Shown: positions 11,435 to 23,158, counted from the stretch's first letter. The stretch is DNA of 64,000 bases from Linum tenue (GCA_946122785.1 CAMGYJ010000011.1:24181007-24245006), one strand, 5' to 3'. Notes: generated by a model not told the origin, from the sequence alone. A program made the numbers and translations.

Positions 11435-11912
11435 TAGGAATGGCAATGGGGCAGGTCCAGGGCGGGTATCTCGATACCCATACCCGCCCCATGGCAGGTC
11501 GGGTCCAGGTCGGGGAATTTATCACGGGGCGCGGGTCGGGGCAGGTCGACCCATTGGGTATGTAATTTATGTGAAAAATATTAAAAATATTCGTTCTTTT
11601 CATTGAAATACCAAGAAAGAAACCATAATATGATAAAATGTAGTTAAATTATTGAAGAAATTGAGGTTTTTACTTATTTACAACTTTATTATAGCTAAAA
11701 TATAATGTAATAAGAGGAAAATCTTAAGTAATTTAACTAAGATTATATGTAATTTAGGCAAGAACGGGTCGAGAATGGGGCGGGTCAGGGCAGGTCGGGT
11801 CGATGAGAGGTACCCATGCCCGCCCCGCCCCGCCTACGGGGCGGGTTTGACCCGCCCCAAAACAGGTCAAACAGGTCGGGTAAATCGGGTCAGGTCGAAA
11901 TTGCCATCCCTA
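11435..11912. mobile_element. Complete short hAT element, 478 bp
   Basis: The element starts TAGGAATGGCAAT; its other end read inward is TAGGGATGGCAAT. It is flanked by perfect 8-bp duplications CTCCTAGC at 11427-11434 and 11913-11920. Both ends carry dense GGGTC/GGCAGGTC and GACCCG units, and the centre is AT-rich. The layout and 8-bp duplication identify hAT. No transposase frame is present. Confidence 0.9.
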
Positions 11913-11920
11913 CTCCTAGC

Positions 11921-12560
11921 CGTCATTGGCTTCCTAATTATAACTCATACTATATATCTCACAGATCTAACTCAATTCTTACACTGATGTCCTTTTTTGT
12001 TTTTACCGACATGGATTTAGAGAAGAGAGAAGACACTTTTCCTGATTATCTATTTTTCTCAATCGGATACTATCTCATTCGTTTTAACTCAAAATTAAAA
12101 ATAATTACATAGAAAAAATACATTAATTACGATATACATAATGATATATGTTTTTGTTGTATTTTGAGAAAAGAAATATCAAATATTCAAAACACATGTT
12201 GGTTGTTGTATTATCACTATCATATATGTGATATCATATGATCTTATCACTATGGAAAGCAAGTCAGACTCTGTGCTGAAGCCTATAAACTTAAGGAGTT
12301 TCTTAAACCTTGGCAGGCCAATAAGAATAATAGATAAAGCAATGGGGGCGACTACCTAAAAGGGTAAGTGGAGTACTATGAGAAAAAACTTAATGTCATT
12401 AATAATTAAAATAATAGTTTAAAAAGGAAAACCACCCCTCCTAAATTCGATAGCAATTTAATGTGAAAATTTAAAAATAATTTTTTTTCTTTCTCCTCTC
12501 TATAGCAAATTTCAATAGCATTATTAATTCTTTCAACGGGATTAATAAGGTTTAATTTGG
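11921..12560. other. AT-rich intergenic DNA
   Basis: No named feature is visible. Confidence 0.3.
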
Positions 12561-12596
12561 CTTAGGAAAGAAGGTCCGATTTGGATTAAATCACCT

Positions 12597-14125
12597 TTGG
12601 GCCAGCCTGGTATACAACTGTTGGATTCATCTTATGACCTTCTCTCCTATTTCGTTAGTCTGGGAGATCAGATTAGAGGAGGTCCTTCTTTGGGGATCTT
12701 TTGGAACCTTCCCAATTTATTTATCGATTTCCATTTGGGAGATATTAACTATGAGCATTTCCTTCCATTTCCTAGTAAATCGCCTATAGCCAATCGGTTG
12801 ATATCAGTGTCCTTTGGTTCTCCTTGTTGTGGATAAGTGTTGGGTCTACGAGAGATTTCATTGAATTGTCTGATCATGTCGTCACCCACGTTCCTTCAGA
12901 GTTTATCGAAGGGGATGAGCTGCTTAGTTTTGTTCCTCAAACCCCAAGTATTTTGTCGGATTCACCTAACTTTGTTTGTGTTGGATGCTCAGAGTTCCCC
13001 TATCCTTATTTTCTGGGGGAAAATTCAAGCCGCACCTGAGAAGTAGATGTATTTCCTTTTGATGAAGAAACGTTGTCAGATGCGTGCATTTCGGTTGGAA
13101 TACTATTGAAATTGGGGCATGAAGAAGGTCATGGGCAGGTTGATGCAATGGTATCCTAAACTGCTAAAGGATTACATAAAAGAAAGATTAGAAGCTCGCG
13201 ATCAAAGCTAAAAATGGAGTCATTTAGACTGGGGTCTCCGGTGCCTTCCCCGACTGGTCCAAGAAGATGTAAGAAAGGAAGGGGTGGGGGTATTACAGGT
13301 AATTGATCTATGGATACAAGTATTTATATTTGGAATATCAGGGTGCTTGGGGATCCAGATAAAAGGAGTAGAGTTAAACGGTTAATTGGAAGACATAATC
13401 CGAAGATTTTCGATCTAGTGGAAACAAAATGATCTCAGTGCGACGAGGGTCTGATTGGTAGCCTATTTTGGAGAATGAATTTTGATTGGGTGACTAAGAA
13501 CATAGTAAGAAGCTCGAGTGGTATTGCGATTATATGGGACAAGCATCTGGTAATAGTGTATGGACCACTGGACAAGTATGATAAATGGATTTTCCTTGAA
13601 GAACTTCTTGCTTTCTGTACGCTGCTGACTGGACCGGTGTGCATCGCTCGAGATTTTAATTTGGGGAGGAGCCATGATGATTATATTGGGGTGAGAAGGA
13701 GAGCTGATTTAATGTATGATTTCAATCACTTCATTGATAGTAAAAGACTTATTGATTTGCCTATGGGTGGGAGTAAATTAACGTGGAGTCATGGTTCAAG
13801 TGGGGTCTCTCTATCTTGTACTGATTGGATTCTTATTTCCTATGAGTTTGATCACCTATACCCGAATTGCACGCTGACTGCAATGGAAAGGGTTGCATCG
13901 GATCATAATTTACTTGTGCTGAGATGAGACAGGATAGGAAGATTAAGAGACCATGGCAGTTCCAGAACATGTGGCCGGAAAATGTTCATTTTTATAAGGA
14001 ATTGAGTAACTAGATGGCGGAGAGAGTTTAGGGAGTGGGAGCTGTTTTCTTGTTAGCTAGGAAATTGTTGTTTGTTAAGTCCTAAGTAAAAGTTCGGGAC
14101 AAAGAGGTATTCGGAAATGTGAATT
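12597..14125 (+). pseudogene. LINE (L1-type) remnant, endonuclease domain
   Basis: A frame starting at 13310 begins MDTSIYIWNIRVLG, the usual start of a LINE endonuclease. It continues through the RSSSGIAIIWD block, the block with ARDFNLGRS, KLTWSHGSSG, a CTDWIL block and ASDHNLLV (the SDH catalytic motif) to a stop at 13927. A TGA interrupts it at 13430. After 13927 recognisable linker continues in another frame (KRPWQFQNMWPE) until about 14125, where the copy ends abruptly. The stretch 12597-13300 probably belongs to ORF1 and the inter-ORF region, but I recognise no domain in it. Reverse transcriptase is absent. Confidence 0.75.
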
Positions 14126-14126
14126 C

Positions 14127-15065
14127 ATGCGACAAAAGTGTATAGGCACTTTATCGATCGAGGAATAAAGATGAGTAAATTATCGTCCCACGAGGAATTG
14201 TACAACTCTAGATTTAACGATCAGAATTAAGTATCTGAAAAGAACAAAAGTATTGTGTAGCAAACAAATTAAAAGAAATAACTAAACTAGAAAATAAAGT
14301 GAGAAATTAACTTGGAGAAAAATCAATGGAGAGAGGCTATGGGGAAAGATGATATGGAATTCACACTTAATTACTTGATTCAATTCGTTTATTAATCACT
14401 TTAATTCTCATTCAAATGATCAAAGTTATCCCTAAGGTGATAGGTATCTCTCTGAAACATCACTACATACTAGCTAGTCAATTAATTGTTTACTCTCGTA
14501 CAAACAATTAATTAACTACCTACATGAAGTCCGATAACTCCTCTAATGATCACACTACTCCCGCTTTCCACTCTCGTGCTCAATTGGGGTGTTATGACGT
14601 ATGCAAGAGTGTTCTATCCTAGGTATCTCCTATCGGTCTCAACCTAGAACAATAAATCAATATGTAGGTGGCAAGTCTACACAAAGTATTAAGCATCCAC
14701 ACACAATATGAATGAGAAAGACAAATAATTCAAATTTAATTATAGAAATTTAATAGCTACATCATACGGTCTTCTCCAGAAACTACGGTTTAGTTCATAA
14801 TCATGGAGAATAAACTAACAAATAATTATAGGTTCAACATCTTAGAATTCAAAGAATAAAAGAAGGAATTATGAATAAAGTAACCTGTTTCACTAACCCT
14901 GATTCCGATGATCGCCTGAATTAATCAGTGCTCCGCTCGACGTGACTGCTCCGCTCCCCGAGTTCTTTTTCCACAACTCCCTTTTAATTTCGTCCAGCTC
15001 TCCACTTGTTCCAAAAATCCAAGGGACTTGGTCCAACAAAATCCAAGAATTGCCTTCAAAGCATA
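14127..15065 (-). mobile_element. LTR-like block
   Basis: Read on the minus strand it ends in a TCGTGGGACGATAA motif followed by GCCTATACACTTTTGTCGCA, a layout I associate with the 3' part of many plant LTRs. It starts abruptly at the end of the LINE copy. No primer site, polypurine tract or partner LTR was found, so family and left boundary are uncertain. Confidence 0.3.
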
Positions 15066-15396
15066 GGTAGTAAATACTCTGTTTAATACATGTATATGTA
15101 TCCGTATGTATTTTATCCGTTTAAAACTTTCATATCCATATTATTGTCAAGCCGTTTCATTTTTTCCGGTTCATTTGATGGATCCCGTACTATACACATA
15201 TTTAACCTGTATAACGCGTTTAATATCCGTATTAAACAAATTAAATTGTTAACTTTACAACACTCGGGAGGTGCCACTCGACAATGTTGTGGCAAATCAC
15301 ATGCAACTTGCACGACCAGAGTCGACAAGCCAAGACAAATAATTTCAACAAATAAAATAGCATTCATATTCATAAAAATAAATGCATTTTCATAAG
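15066..15396. other. Short stretch downstream of the PMD pseudogene
   Basis: Nothing with a recognised function. It lies downstream of the last visible PMD exon, whose end at 15409 looks like a splice donor (GAG|GTAAC on the minus strand), so further exons may once have lain here. Confidence 0.25.
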
Positions 15397-16457
15397 CTAG
15401 AATGTTACCTCGTTGAACTCTATACGGTCAAGATGTTGGCGGTACCCATCTAGAGAGGCGAGTCTTGTGATAGCTCCAATCCATCTAGCACCATAAGCCG
15501 CTTGTCGTAGTGGCTCTTCGGGACCCCAACTGTTGGCAGGGCAGATCAGAGCGAAAGTAGGAAGGTGCTCCCATATCCATAGTTGGAGGATGAACATGGC
15601 ACCACCCGCTTGCTTTGTTTTCGGGTCCGTACACTTGCACAGCTCCGCATATATCTTCGCCAAACAAGCAGATCCCCTACTTTTTCTCCCAATCTCGTCC
15701 CAATTTCCAAAAGAACTCGGAGCCACATACAATGCATATTTCCACCAGACTTTTTCGGAAACAAAATCCTCCAACCAAACAAATTAGGTAGATGCGAGCA
15801 TACCTCTCTATCTGAGCATCCGTGGCATCCTCCGGTAATTCTCCAGCGGTCCTCACTAGCCAAGGTATCAATAGCATAGACTTGTGTAGAGGTGTTATAC
15901 GACGACCTTGTGGTGCTTCCTCGGAGATGTTGATGCCTAAACGCTCGCTTATAAATTGGCCCCAACCATTCAATGGTTTCTGTGAACTCTCTATTATGGC
16001 ATCACCATCGATTGGAAGCTATGTCAGCATGGCCACGTCCTTCAACTTAATCGTCATCTCTCCCTCCAGAAGGTGAAATGTGTGCATTTCTTTTCTCCAT
16101 CTTTCCACCATTGCCGTAAGAAGGTTTTTGTCCATCTCCATCCCCACAAAGTTTCGGACCCTCAGCAATCGCGCTTTTTCAATGAAGGGCTCGATCCGAA
16201 CATCCCATGCAGGCAAGCGAGATAGGGACCGATGGGTGATTACATCAAGTTGTTCTTGTAGAAAAAAAAACCTTAATTATTACGAAAAAATTAAAAGAAT
16301 ACTATCGCATTTGAAAAAGAAAAGCACATGAGGAAGTGCTCACCGGGTCTGCCACCCAAACACTTTCAGACTGATGGTAAGGTTGCTCATCCAATAAATC
16401 AGTTTCTCGCGGTCCGCCTTGAATGTATAATCTAGGATCGTAAATACTCGGGTCCAT
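15397..16457 (-). pseudogene. Plant mobile domain (PMD / MAIN-like) pseudogene
   Basis: PMD proteins are plant proteins of the MAIN / phosphatase-7-long-form type, often carried by transposons. Here a start at 16457 leads into MDPSIYDPRLYIQGG. A probable intron follows (donor GTGAGC near 16343, acceptor TTTTCTACAAG near 16253). Then come MVERWRKEMHTFHLLEGEMT with VAML, a stop codon where the family usually has a LGLPIDG block, GWGQFISERLGI, ERYARIYLICLVGG, and after two frame changes SACLAKIYAELCKCTDP and QLWIWEHLPTF. The order matches the PMD core. The stop near 16019 and the shifts near 15775 and 15730 make it a pseudogene. Confidence 0.8.
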
Positions 16458-16599
16458 GTCGGCGATTTTGAGTGATAGTACCAAACAAAAGAAAATAAAT
16501 TTGATGCGGAAGATTAGGCTTAGCCACAACCACAGAGCATATTTTTTTTCTTCAAGAGTGGTGGGAGGAAGAAAGGAAGAAGAATGGAGTGGTGTGAGT

Positions 16600-16771
16600 T
16601 TTGGTGGAATGGAGGGGGGAATTTATAGGTTATGTGGGAGGAAGTGGATCGAGTTTATGTCCCTCAAAACAATGGATCGAGTTTCGTGCCGTCGATCTGC
16701 GTCAAACGTTGTTCGAGGGAAGGCAGATCGAACGACCTGGATCGCATTTTGAGTACTCTATCTATGGTGGA
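16600..16771. repeat. GATCGA/GATCTGCGTC motif array, left half
   Basis: Upstream of the PMD start the DNA repeats GGATCGAGTTT, CGATCTGCGTC and CAGATCGAACG units. The same kind of array resumes at 48411, so element A split it. Confidence 0.5.
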
Positions 16772-16776
16772 GCGTG

Positions 16777-18372
16777 TGATTCGGGCCCAAATGTACACAT
16801 TTTACCCCTCATTTCTTATTCGTTTAGCTTAGTATTTCATCGTTCCTCGACATATTTCATGCTAGGTTGTGCTTGTTTTCATATATTTCAGGTCCTAGGA
16901 CGAGTGGAAGGTTCGAGGTCGAATTTTGGGATAATTGGAGGCCAAAAGTGCAAAAACCGAAGAAACAGTGAAGTGAAGGCGTCCTAGGAAACAGTCGCAG
17001 TTCACGGCCGGACAAGTCAGTTCACGGTCTCCTAAGACCGTGAACATGGACCACAAACCGTGAACATCGAGGCGTCCAGCGAGGTTCCTGAAGTTACTGA
17101 CGACAAGGCAGTTCACAGTCTCTAAGACCGTGAACTATGGCCATTGACCGTGAACCCAGGAAGCAAAGCGGCGCGCTTTGGAGACGTTTGAGTTCACAGA
17201 CGCGTTTAGCTATTCACGGCCGTGAACTGGCCAACGTGTCGGTGAACTGATCACTTTCGGGCAAATATGAAGATAGCAGCGGGGAGAGATAAAGGGGAGC
17301 TGGTTTTTGGAAAGTGGAACATTTTCTTTCTCTAGGGTTTCAACCCAAAAAAACCAAAGGGGAGTTCTAGTGAGAGAGAGAGAGAGAGTGCTAGAGTGAT
17401 CTTGGAGCATCATTGGAGGCTTGGGTGGAGATTCAAGCCTAGAAGAAGAAGAAGAAGAAGATCTTGAGCTCAAATTTGTAATCCCTCTCTCTCTCTCTAG
17501 AGAAACTCACTCTTTTCTCTAGGGTGTCGTAGACCCCTAACTAATACTTTGTAATTACTTGTTTAAATTGAATGATTAAGTGTGGGTTTGCATCAATTTG
17601 AGTATTAGAGGTGTTTTATGGTGATTGTGCATGTTTGTGCTTAGCAATCTATGGGTTGTGCATGCTTGTGCTTAGCAATCTAAGGATTGTGCATGTGGGT
17701 GCTTAGAAACCTAAGGTTTGTGCATAATTGTGCTTAGCAATCTAAGTTTTTTGCATGTTGGTGCCTACTATCTAGGTTAGAGACCCTTGACTCAAGTTTG
17801 CATCTACGTTGGTTGTAATTAAGTTGCTCAAACTCCGGTTTGAGGGAGAGACCTAGGCAACCACTAGTGACTCAGTGAGAGGATCGATTCCATAACAAAT
17901 CGACCTCTAGTGAATCCATCCCGTGACAAATGGATCACTAGTTGCTCCTCCTAGTGGTTCCCCTAGACTTGGTGAGTGGATTGATCCTGTGCCAAATCGA
18001 TCGTTGGAGATTTGATTCCGTGACAAATCTATCACTAGTTGCTCACCCCCGCGGTTCACAACCACCTACGCCACACTAATCCATTCAATCCAACGAGTCA
18101 TGGTAGCTAGTTAGGGGGAAGCCACTCCCGGGTGAAGCTCCCTTAGTTAGACTTTTCCTTTATTTACTTTTCCTTGCTAGTTTAGTTTTTAGTTTTCTTG
18201 GTTTTAAAACCCAAAACCGTTTTGCTAGATAACAACCTAAGCGATTGAAATAGGGGTACGTGGACCGGCCCGGGTTGACAATTTAAATACTTGCTCTATA
18301 CTGCACCCGACTAGAGTTTAAAAACTTGGACTCTAGTGGGGATTAATTTGTGGTGTTGTTCCGTGCGAGTCA
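16777..18372 (+). mobile_element. Element A 5' LTR (1596 bp)
   Basis: It begins TGATTCGGGCCC and ends GAGTCA. In order it holds a CTAGGTTG...TTTCAGGTCCTAGG block, an array of GTTCACGG/CCGTGAAC palindrome pieces (about 16990-17235), GA- and CT-rich leader, about five tandem copies of a unit near 35 bp with GTGCATG and GCTTAGCAATCTAAG (17623-17780), and four hairpins sharing a CCGTGACAA-type loop (17882-18033). Confidence 0.9.
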
Positions 18373-18378
18373 AGTTTT

Positions 18379-18396
18379 TGGCGCCATTGTCGGGCA
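18379..18396 (+). promoter_or_regulatory. Element A primer-binding site (tRNA-Asp type)
   Basis: TGGCGCCATTGTCGGGCA lies six bases after the LTR. The complement of plant tRNA-Asp's 3' end is TGGCGCCGTTGCCGGGGA; this copy differs at four positions, in keeping with its age. Confidence 0.8.
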
Positions 18397-18572
18397 CCCG
18401 CGGTCCATTATTTTGAAAAGGTCACTTAGTGTTACTCTAGCATTTTCTTTCTTGCCTTTTTGTTTGTGTTTGGTGTTTCGGTTGGTGTTTTGCTTACCCA
18501 CTCTTCGTCTTGAAGGGTGGTTTGTGCTGTTTGATTTTGTTTTTGTGTTTTTGTTTGTGTAGGTTAAGAATC

Positions 18573-19910
18573 ATGGATCGAAATGGCTTCTACAATAGGT
18601 GAGGGTATCCACAACCACCCGAATGGGGGTACCCTGGAGCTTCATGGAGTGAGCAAGAAGGGGGAAGCCAAGGATCCGGGTTCTATTACCAACCTCCTTC
18701 CAAGAAGAACAACCATACCAATGGGGGTACGAAGAGGCTTCCCCATATCAAGAAAATTTCCCTCCACAATCCGAGTAGAAATCCAAGTTGGAGTTGGCCA
18801 TGGAGGCTTTCATGGCACAAGCATCAAAGCGCAAATTAGAGTTCATGGTGGATCGATTTGTTTGGCGCACCAATGAAGGGTGCTCTAGCATGGACCTCCC
18901 AATCGCCAACCCTATCGACTCAACCTTTCTACAGGAGGCGGAGGAGCTCCGTCGATGCACGGAGAGGCAAGGAGAGCTTGTTGAGCAAGCATGTGCACAG
19001 CTTGCTCACAATCGCCTCCTACCATTGGAAGAAAGAGAGGAAGTTGAAGAGGTGAGACATGATGATTTTGGAAGAACGAGCTCCGGCATGGATTTCTAAC
19101 CCCTCTCTCCTCCCGGTTTGACACTAGACGAGAAAGTAGCACAAGCTTGTGAAAGCTATCGCCTCTCATTATTGGAGGAGAAAGAGGAAGTTGAAGGAGC
19201 GATCAACGACAACCATGTGGAGCAAGACGAACTCACCCCGGAGAGCTCCCGTGGTGAGTATGAACAAGAAGGTTGCATTGAAGACTCTCATTACTTTCCC
19301 CTTCCCAAGATCAACTTTGAAGACCAAGTCACGAGTGCGAAGGAGCAAGATAACCCTTTCTATGATCTTACATGGAAACTTTCCCTCCAAACAGTGCTCA
19401 AAAATGAAAGGGAAGGAGAAAGAAGAGGTTGAAGTGGAGGAAGAAAGCATTGAAAAGGGGGAAGATCTCGAGTGTTCCCAAGGGGAGGAAATTGAAGAAA
19501 AATGAAGGGAGGTTGAAGATGAAGTAGAAGAAGCAAGTGGCATCCAAGATGAGGACGAGGTCGGGGTGGATGAAGAATCTACAAGTTACAAGGGCTATGA
19601 AATCTTTCCACTCGACCTAGACGAGCTTTTGGAGAAGGACCCATTTGCGGCTCTTTGCCAAGCCAAGGCCAAACCATCGGTGATCCCTCTTGGTGGATGC
19701 GATGGAAGCAAAGCTATGATGCATTACATGGTGTGGGGCAAAGAGAAAGAAGGAGAAGGAAAGAAGGAGAGGTCTCGTGGGTGGAGCCTTAAAGCCACTC
19801 AAGTTCACGATCCCTCAATCATGGACTCGTCCAATGCTCGTGACTTGAGAAATCACCACACCGACGAGAACCTCAACTTCAAGGAGGTTCTTGGGTGGAC
19901 CGAAACTTGA
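18573..19910 (+). pseudogene. Element A degenerate acidic coding region
   Basis: An ATG at 18573, just after a TTTGTGTAG|G acceptor-like site, opens a frame with a proline/tyrosine-rich start (GYPQPPEWGYPGASW). It is broken by TGA at 18600, a shift near 18780, TAA at 19097, another shift near 19405 and TGA at 19503, and ends at 19910. Middle and C-terminal parts are rich in glutamate and lysine (EEVEVEEESIEKGED) with predicted helices. There is no gag zinc knuckle and no enzyme domain. It may be a highly diverged Gag-like protein of a non-autonomous element; this is inference. Confidence 0.5.
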
Positions 19911-19948
19911 GGAGCAACCGGCCGGCTCACGACGTTAAAGAAGCGCTT

Positions 19949-19967
19949 GGTGGGAGGCAACCCGACC
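19949..19967 (+). other. GTGGG-AGGCAA-CCC hairpin after the element A frame
   Basis: GGTGGG, loop AGGCAA, then CCCGACC form a stem with one bulged G. It follows AAAGAAGCGCTT, 40 bases after the last stop. The same sequence and position recur in elements B and D. Confidence 0.6.
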
Positions 19968-20153
19968 ATTCCATCGGTTTGTTTTCTTTTTGCTTCAATA
20001 AGATGATCATATGAAGAAATTTTGGTGGTGTTTTGCCGTCTCCTTGCTCTTTCGGATCTTACCCGCCCTCCGCTCCCGAGCACAAACATTCACAACTTGA
20101 CCAGTAACATCATTCTATCCCCTTCTTTTATGCCATTGAGGGCAATGTCGAGC

Positions 20154-20180
20154 TTAAGTGTGTGTGTGGGGGGGGGGGGG
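20154..20180 (+). other. Element A internal polypurine-like tract
   Basis: TTAAGTGTGTGTGTG leads into a run of 13 G, preceded by ATTGAGGGCAATGTCGAG. It resembles the TAAGTGTGGGGGAG string used as the 3' polypurine tract in related elements but lies far from the LTR. Runs this long may be miscounted in assembly. Confidence 0.5.
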
Positions 20181-21643
20181 TAGTCTATTATGCATGTGTG
20201 TGTGAATGTTTGGTATGATTTTGAATGCTTGGAGCCTTGATGTATGCCCAAATTTGAAAAATTTTGAGGGCTCCAAGCAATGCTTGTTCAAAATGGTCGA
20301 TTTGAGTGAATCTCGTGCTTATTTGGTATCGTTCTTGACTTGTTGTATATAGTCGAGTGCATCCTATTAAGATGACGGAAAGTGCATTAGGATTGTGTGA
20401 AGGCTTAGTTCTCATGTCTGCTTAAATGAATGGGATGTCTTAACTTGGTTACTCTTCGATTACAATCGCCATGCATCAAGTTTGTGAATGTGGAATAGAC
20501 GATTGGGCGGCTAGGTAGCCTGTGAGTTTTGAGCCGATCATTTTCTTCTGGTGTGATAGCTCCCTCTCACCAAGGTGTGTAGCATCAAATTTTTCATTAG
20601 CGAGTAGGATGGAGGCATAGGATTAGTCCACGCCCAAATTTTGATTGTCCCGAAATGTGTTATCCCTTAGTCAACTCCTTTGAGCCTTGTGACTTCGAGG
20701 GTCGTTCTCAATTTAGGAGCTTCTTGCTTGTGAGCATTATGGTGTTGATAAAAGGACCCCAATCCTTTCTTCTTGTCTAAACATGAGTCGTCCTTGTGTC
20801 CCGGAGCTCTCGCTTTCGTGTTCAATTGAGGTTCTACATAGGAGAATTGTGTGCGACGATTGTGTGCGGTTCTTGCTAGGAATGAAAAATGAAGTGTAGT
20901 GTTGGAGTGAGTTCTTGAAAAGAGAGCATTGGTCGTTAAATGTATAGGTGGCAAATGTTTTACTCTCTAGTACCCCCCTCAAAAAGAAAAGAAAAGAGAA
21001 ACGAAAAATAGGTAATAAAACGGGGAAAATAAAGTAGAGAGTGCCACGAAAAACCAAAGTGAATGCTCTAGGAGGGGGTTTCTTGGCACTCAAGCCACTG
21101 AAACCCCCACATTGTTTTAGAAATCCTTCACTACCTAATCGAAAGGTGATAGCAAGAGAAGACCGAGGAAGAGCGCTTAAATGTAGTTCATGATGGGTGA
21201 TAGTTTGGAAGGGAGAAGTAAGGCTTTTGGTCGATGCTAGTGGCCTTTGTTTGTATAGAAGGTTCTTAGTCAAAACCATAGAACCTTCGGGTTTATGTTG
21301 AAGATGTAGAACCTCATGTTGTGTTTTCCACCAACCAAAAGGCCTTTTCCTCATGTCCAAGACAATTGCCAGTCATCTAAACCCGCGTCTAAGACCCCCA
21401 GACGAGCTAGTGACGGCAACTATCCCGTAAACTCTAGCGCTTAGAGGTTGCCGCCGTGGTGGACTGGTGGTGTGATGGTAGGGACGAGTGATGACGATTG
21501 TGCACATCTTTTGCACCAAAAGGTCCTGACCCCACTGGTTGAGAGTGAGCGATTCATTCTTGTTCTTGCATGTACATATCTATCCCGGTGAGGACCTATG
21601 TTGCCCTGTTGTCTGTTCCTTTGACTTGAGTTCTATGCATGGT
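20181..21643 (+). other. Element A 3' untranslated region, left part
   Basis: This is long non-coding DNA, colinear with 31420-32937 of element B in recognisable blocks: the GCTTGGAGCC...GGCTCCAAGC two-stem structure (20227-20278), an AGCCAGTCAT...TCTAA block (21367-21470), and GTGCA-loop-TGCAC (21500-21516) with TCCTGACCCCACTGG. It is cut by element B at 21643 and resumes at 34282. Confidence 0.7.
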
Positions 21644-23020
21644 TGATAGCATCGTATTTGCACGTGTTTTCACTCTGGTTTCCTGTCCATTTTGGCTCGA
21701 ATTGATTGTTCCTTGGCCTATTTTACGCTAGGTTGTGTTGTTTTGTCGTATTTCAGGTCCTAGCAAGTAAAGAGGTGCCTAGGCGCAAGTTTCGGGTCAT
21801 TTGGAGGTCAGAGGGCGATTCACAGGACAAATTACGGGCAGCCCCTGCCAAATTACGACCGTAATTGGTCAGGGCATGCCCGTAAAACCAATGTCGACCC
21901 TCTTTTCCCAAGAATTCTCCTCGGCACTAAAATTACGGGTAAGCATCCATATAATTACAACCGTAATTACTAACATACTGGCGGTTATTGTGGAATTACG
22001 GGCGTAAATCTTCCTCTGTCAGAGTAAATTGAAACGTGCGTTTTGGGCAATTTAAGGGCAGGCCGTGATTACGGCCGTAATTCTGCCCGTATTTCGCCCA
22101 GAGTCGGGTTTTTGGAGGCAGATTCGAGCCAAGGAAGATTCATTCGAGTTTTGAGAGCAAAAACAGAGTTTTAGAGAGAGAAAGAGCGAAGAACAAACCC
22201 TAGGAGCTATTTGGAGTGGATTTCTCATCATTGAAGCCCAGATTGCGTCCCTAGGAGTGAAGATTGACATCCCAAAGCAGATTTTCCTCATCTTTATGAG
22301 TATGACTACTCTGATTTCTGTTTTCCTTTCTCTCTCTATGGAGTAGAACCCTTCTCTCACTTGGGTATGAAGAACCCTAGTTCCTTGTGTTAGGGATTTG
22401 ATTGTAATAACTTGGGATGATTATACTGTTTGGTTTTAATCGAATGATGCATGTTTATTGAATTGATTGAAGTCTGATCAGCTTTTCTCGATTTCTGCTG
22501 CAACCTAAGATAGATAGAATCTGATTAGGTTGTTAAAGCCTCTTCATTCGATAGTAGGAGATTGGTTATACGAGAGTTAGCCAGTTTACTGCTTTGTACT
22601 GGAATTCAATTCCAGTAGTGGAGTTTTGTGCTTATTGCTTCAGCTTTCTATCCCGGTGAAGACTAGTCGTCTGCCGGGTAGTTAGACTGAGAGGGCTTGG
22701 TCAGCTTAAGAGATTCCAAGCTACTGTCGGATCTTCCGCAGTCTAATCAACAGTGAATCAACCCAGGGGAATTACAATTGAACCTAACTAAGGGGCTAGG
22801 GGGACTCATTCCCGAGTGACTCTTTCCTGCTTTAGAAAACCGAACCATTTCCTGCTTTCTTACTGCTTTTGCTTTAAACAACAATCATGGAATTAGTTGA
22901 CTAGATAATAGACAATCACGGAGTAAGCAGTAGATCTAGACCCCGGGTTGATAATAGAACTTGCCTGTTACTGCATTCCTGGACTGCGATTAAACTTGGT
23001 CGCAGTTTGGTGTTGTGTTT
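21644..23020 (+). mobile_element. Element B 5' LTR
   Basis: It begins TGATAGCATCG. It has the CGCTAGGTTG...TATTTCAGGTCCTAG block, an array of ATTACGGGC and GACCGTAATT units (about 21826-22100), a GA-rich leader, and several inverted repeats near the 3' end (ATCCCGG/CCGGGTA, TTAGACT/AGTCTAA enclosing GCTTGG/CCAAGC). Compared with the 3' LTR its last bases (TGTCA) are missing: the primer site follows directly after GTTGTG. Confidence 0.92.
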
Positions 23021-23038
23021 TGGCGCCGTTGCCGGGGA
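23021..23038 (+). promoter_or_regulatory. Element B primer-binding site (tRNA-Asp)
   Basis: TGGCGCCGTTGCCGGGGA is an exact complement of the 3' end of plant tRNA-Asp including CCA. Confidence 0.9.
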
Positions 23039-23158
23039 CCTTCTAGGTTATTGGGGAAACGGGAGAATTTGTTACTCTAGCTTTTTCTTTATTGCATTTT
23101 TACTCTTCCACCTGTATGCCTTCACGGGTTGCTTCTGCTGATTGTGTGCAGGTAGTGC

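Noticed and set aside
15113..15373. Minus-strand frame with hydrophobic start downstream of the PMD pseudogene
   Set aside because: No family pattern, and composition matches the surrounding non-coding DNA.
19169..19543. Serine-rich minus-strand frame opposite the A coding region
   Set aside because: It is the antisense shadow of the acidic Glu-rich plus-strand frame.
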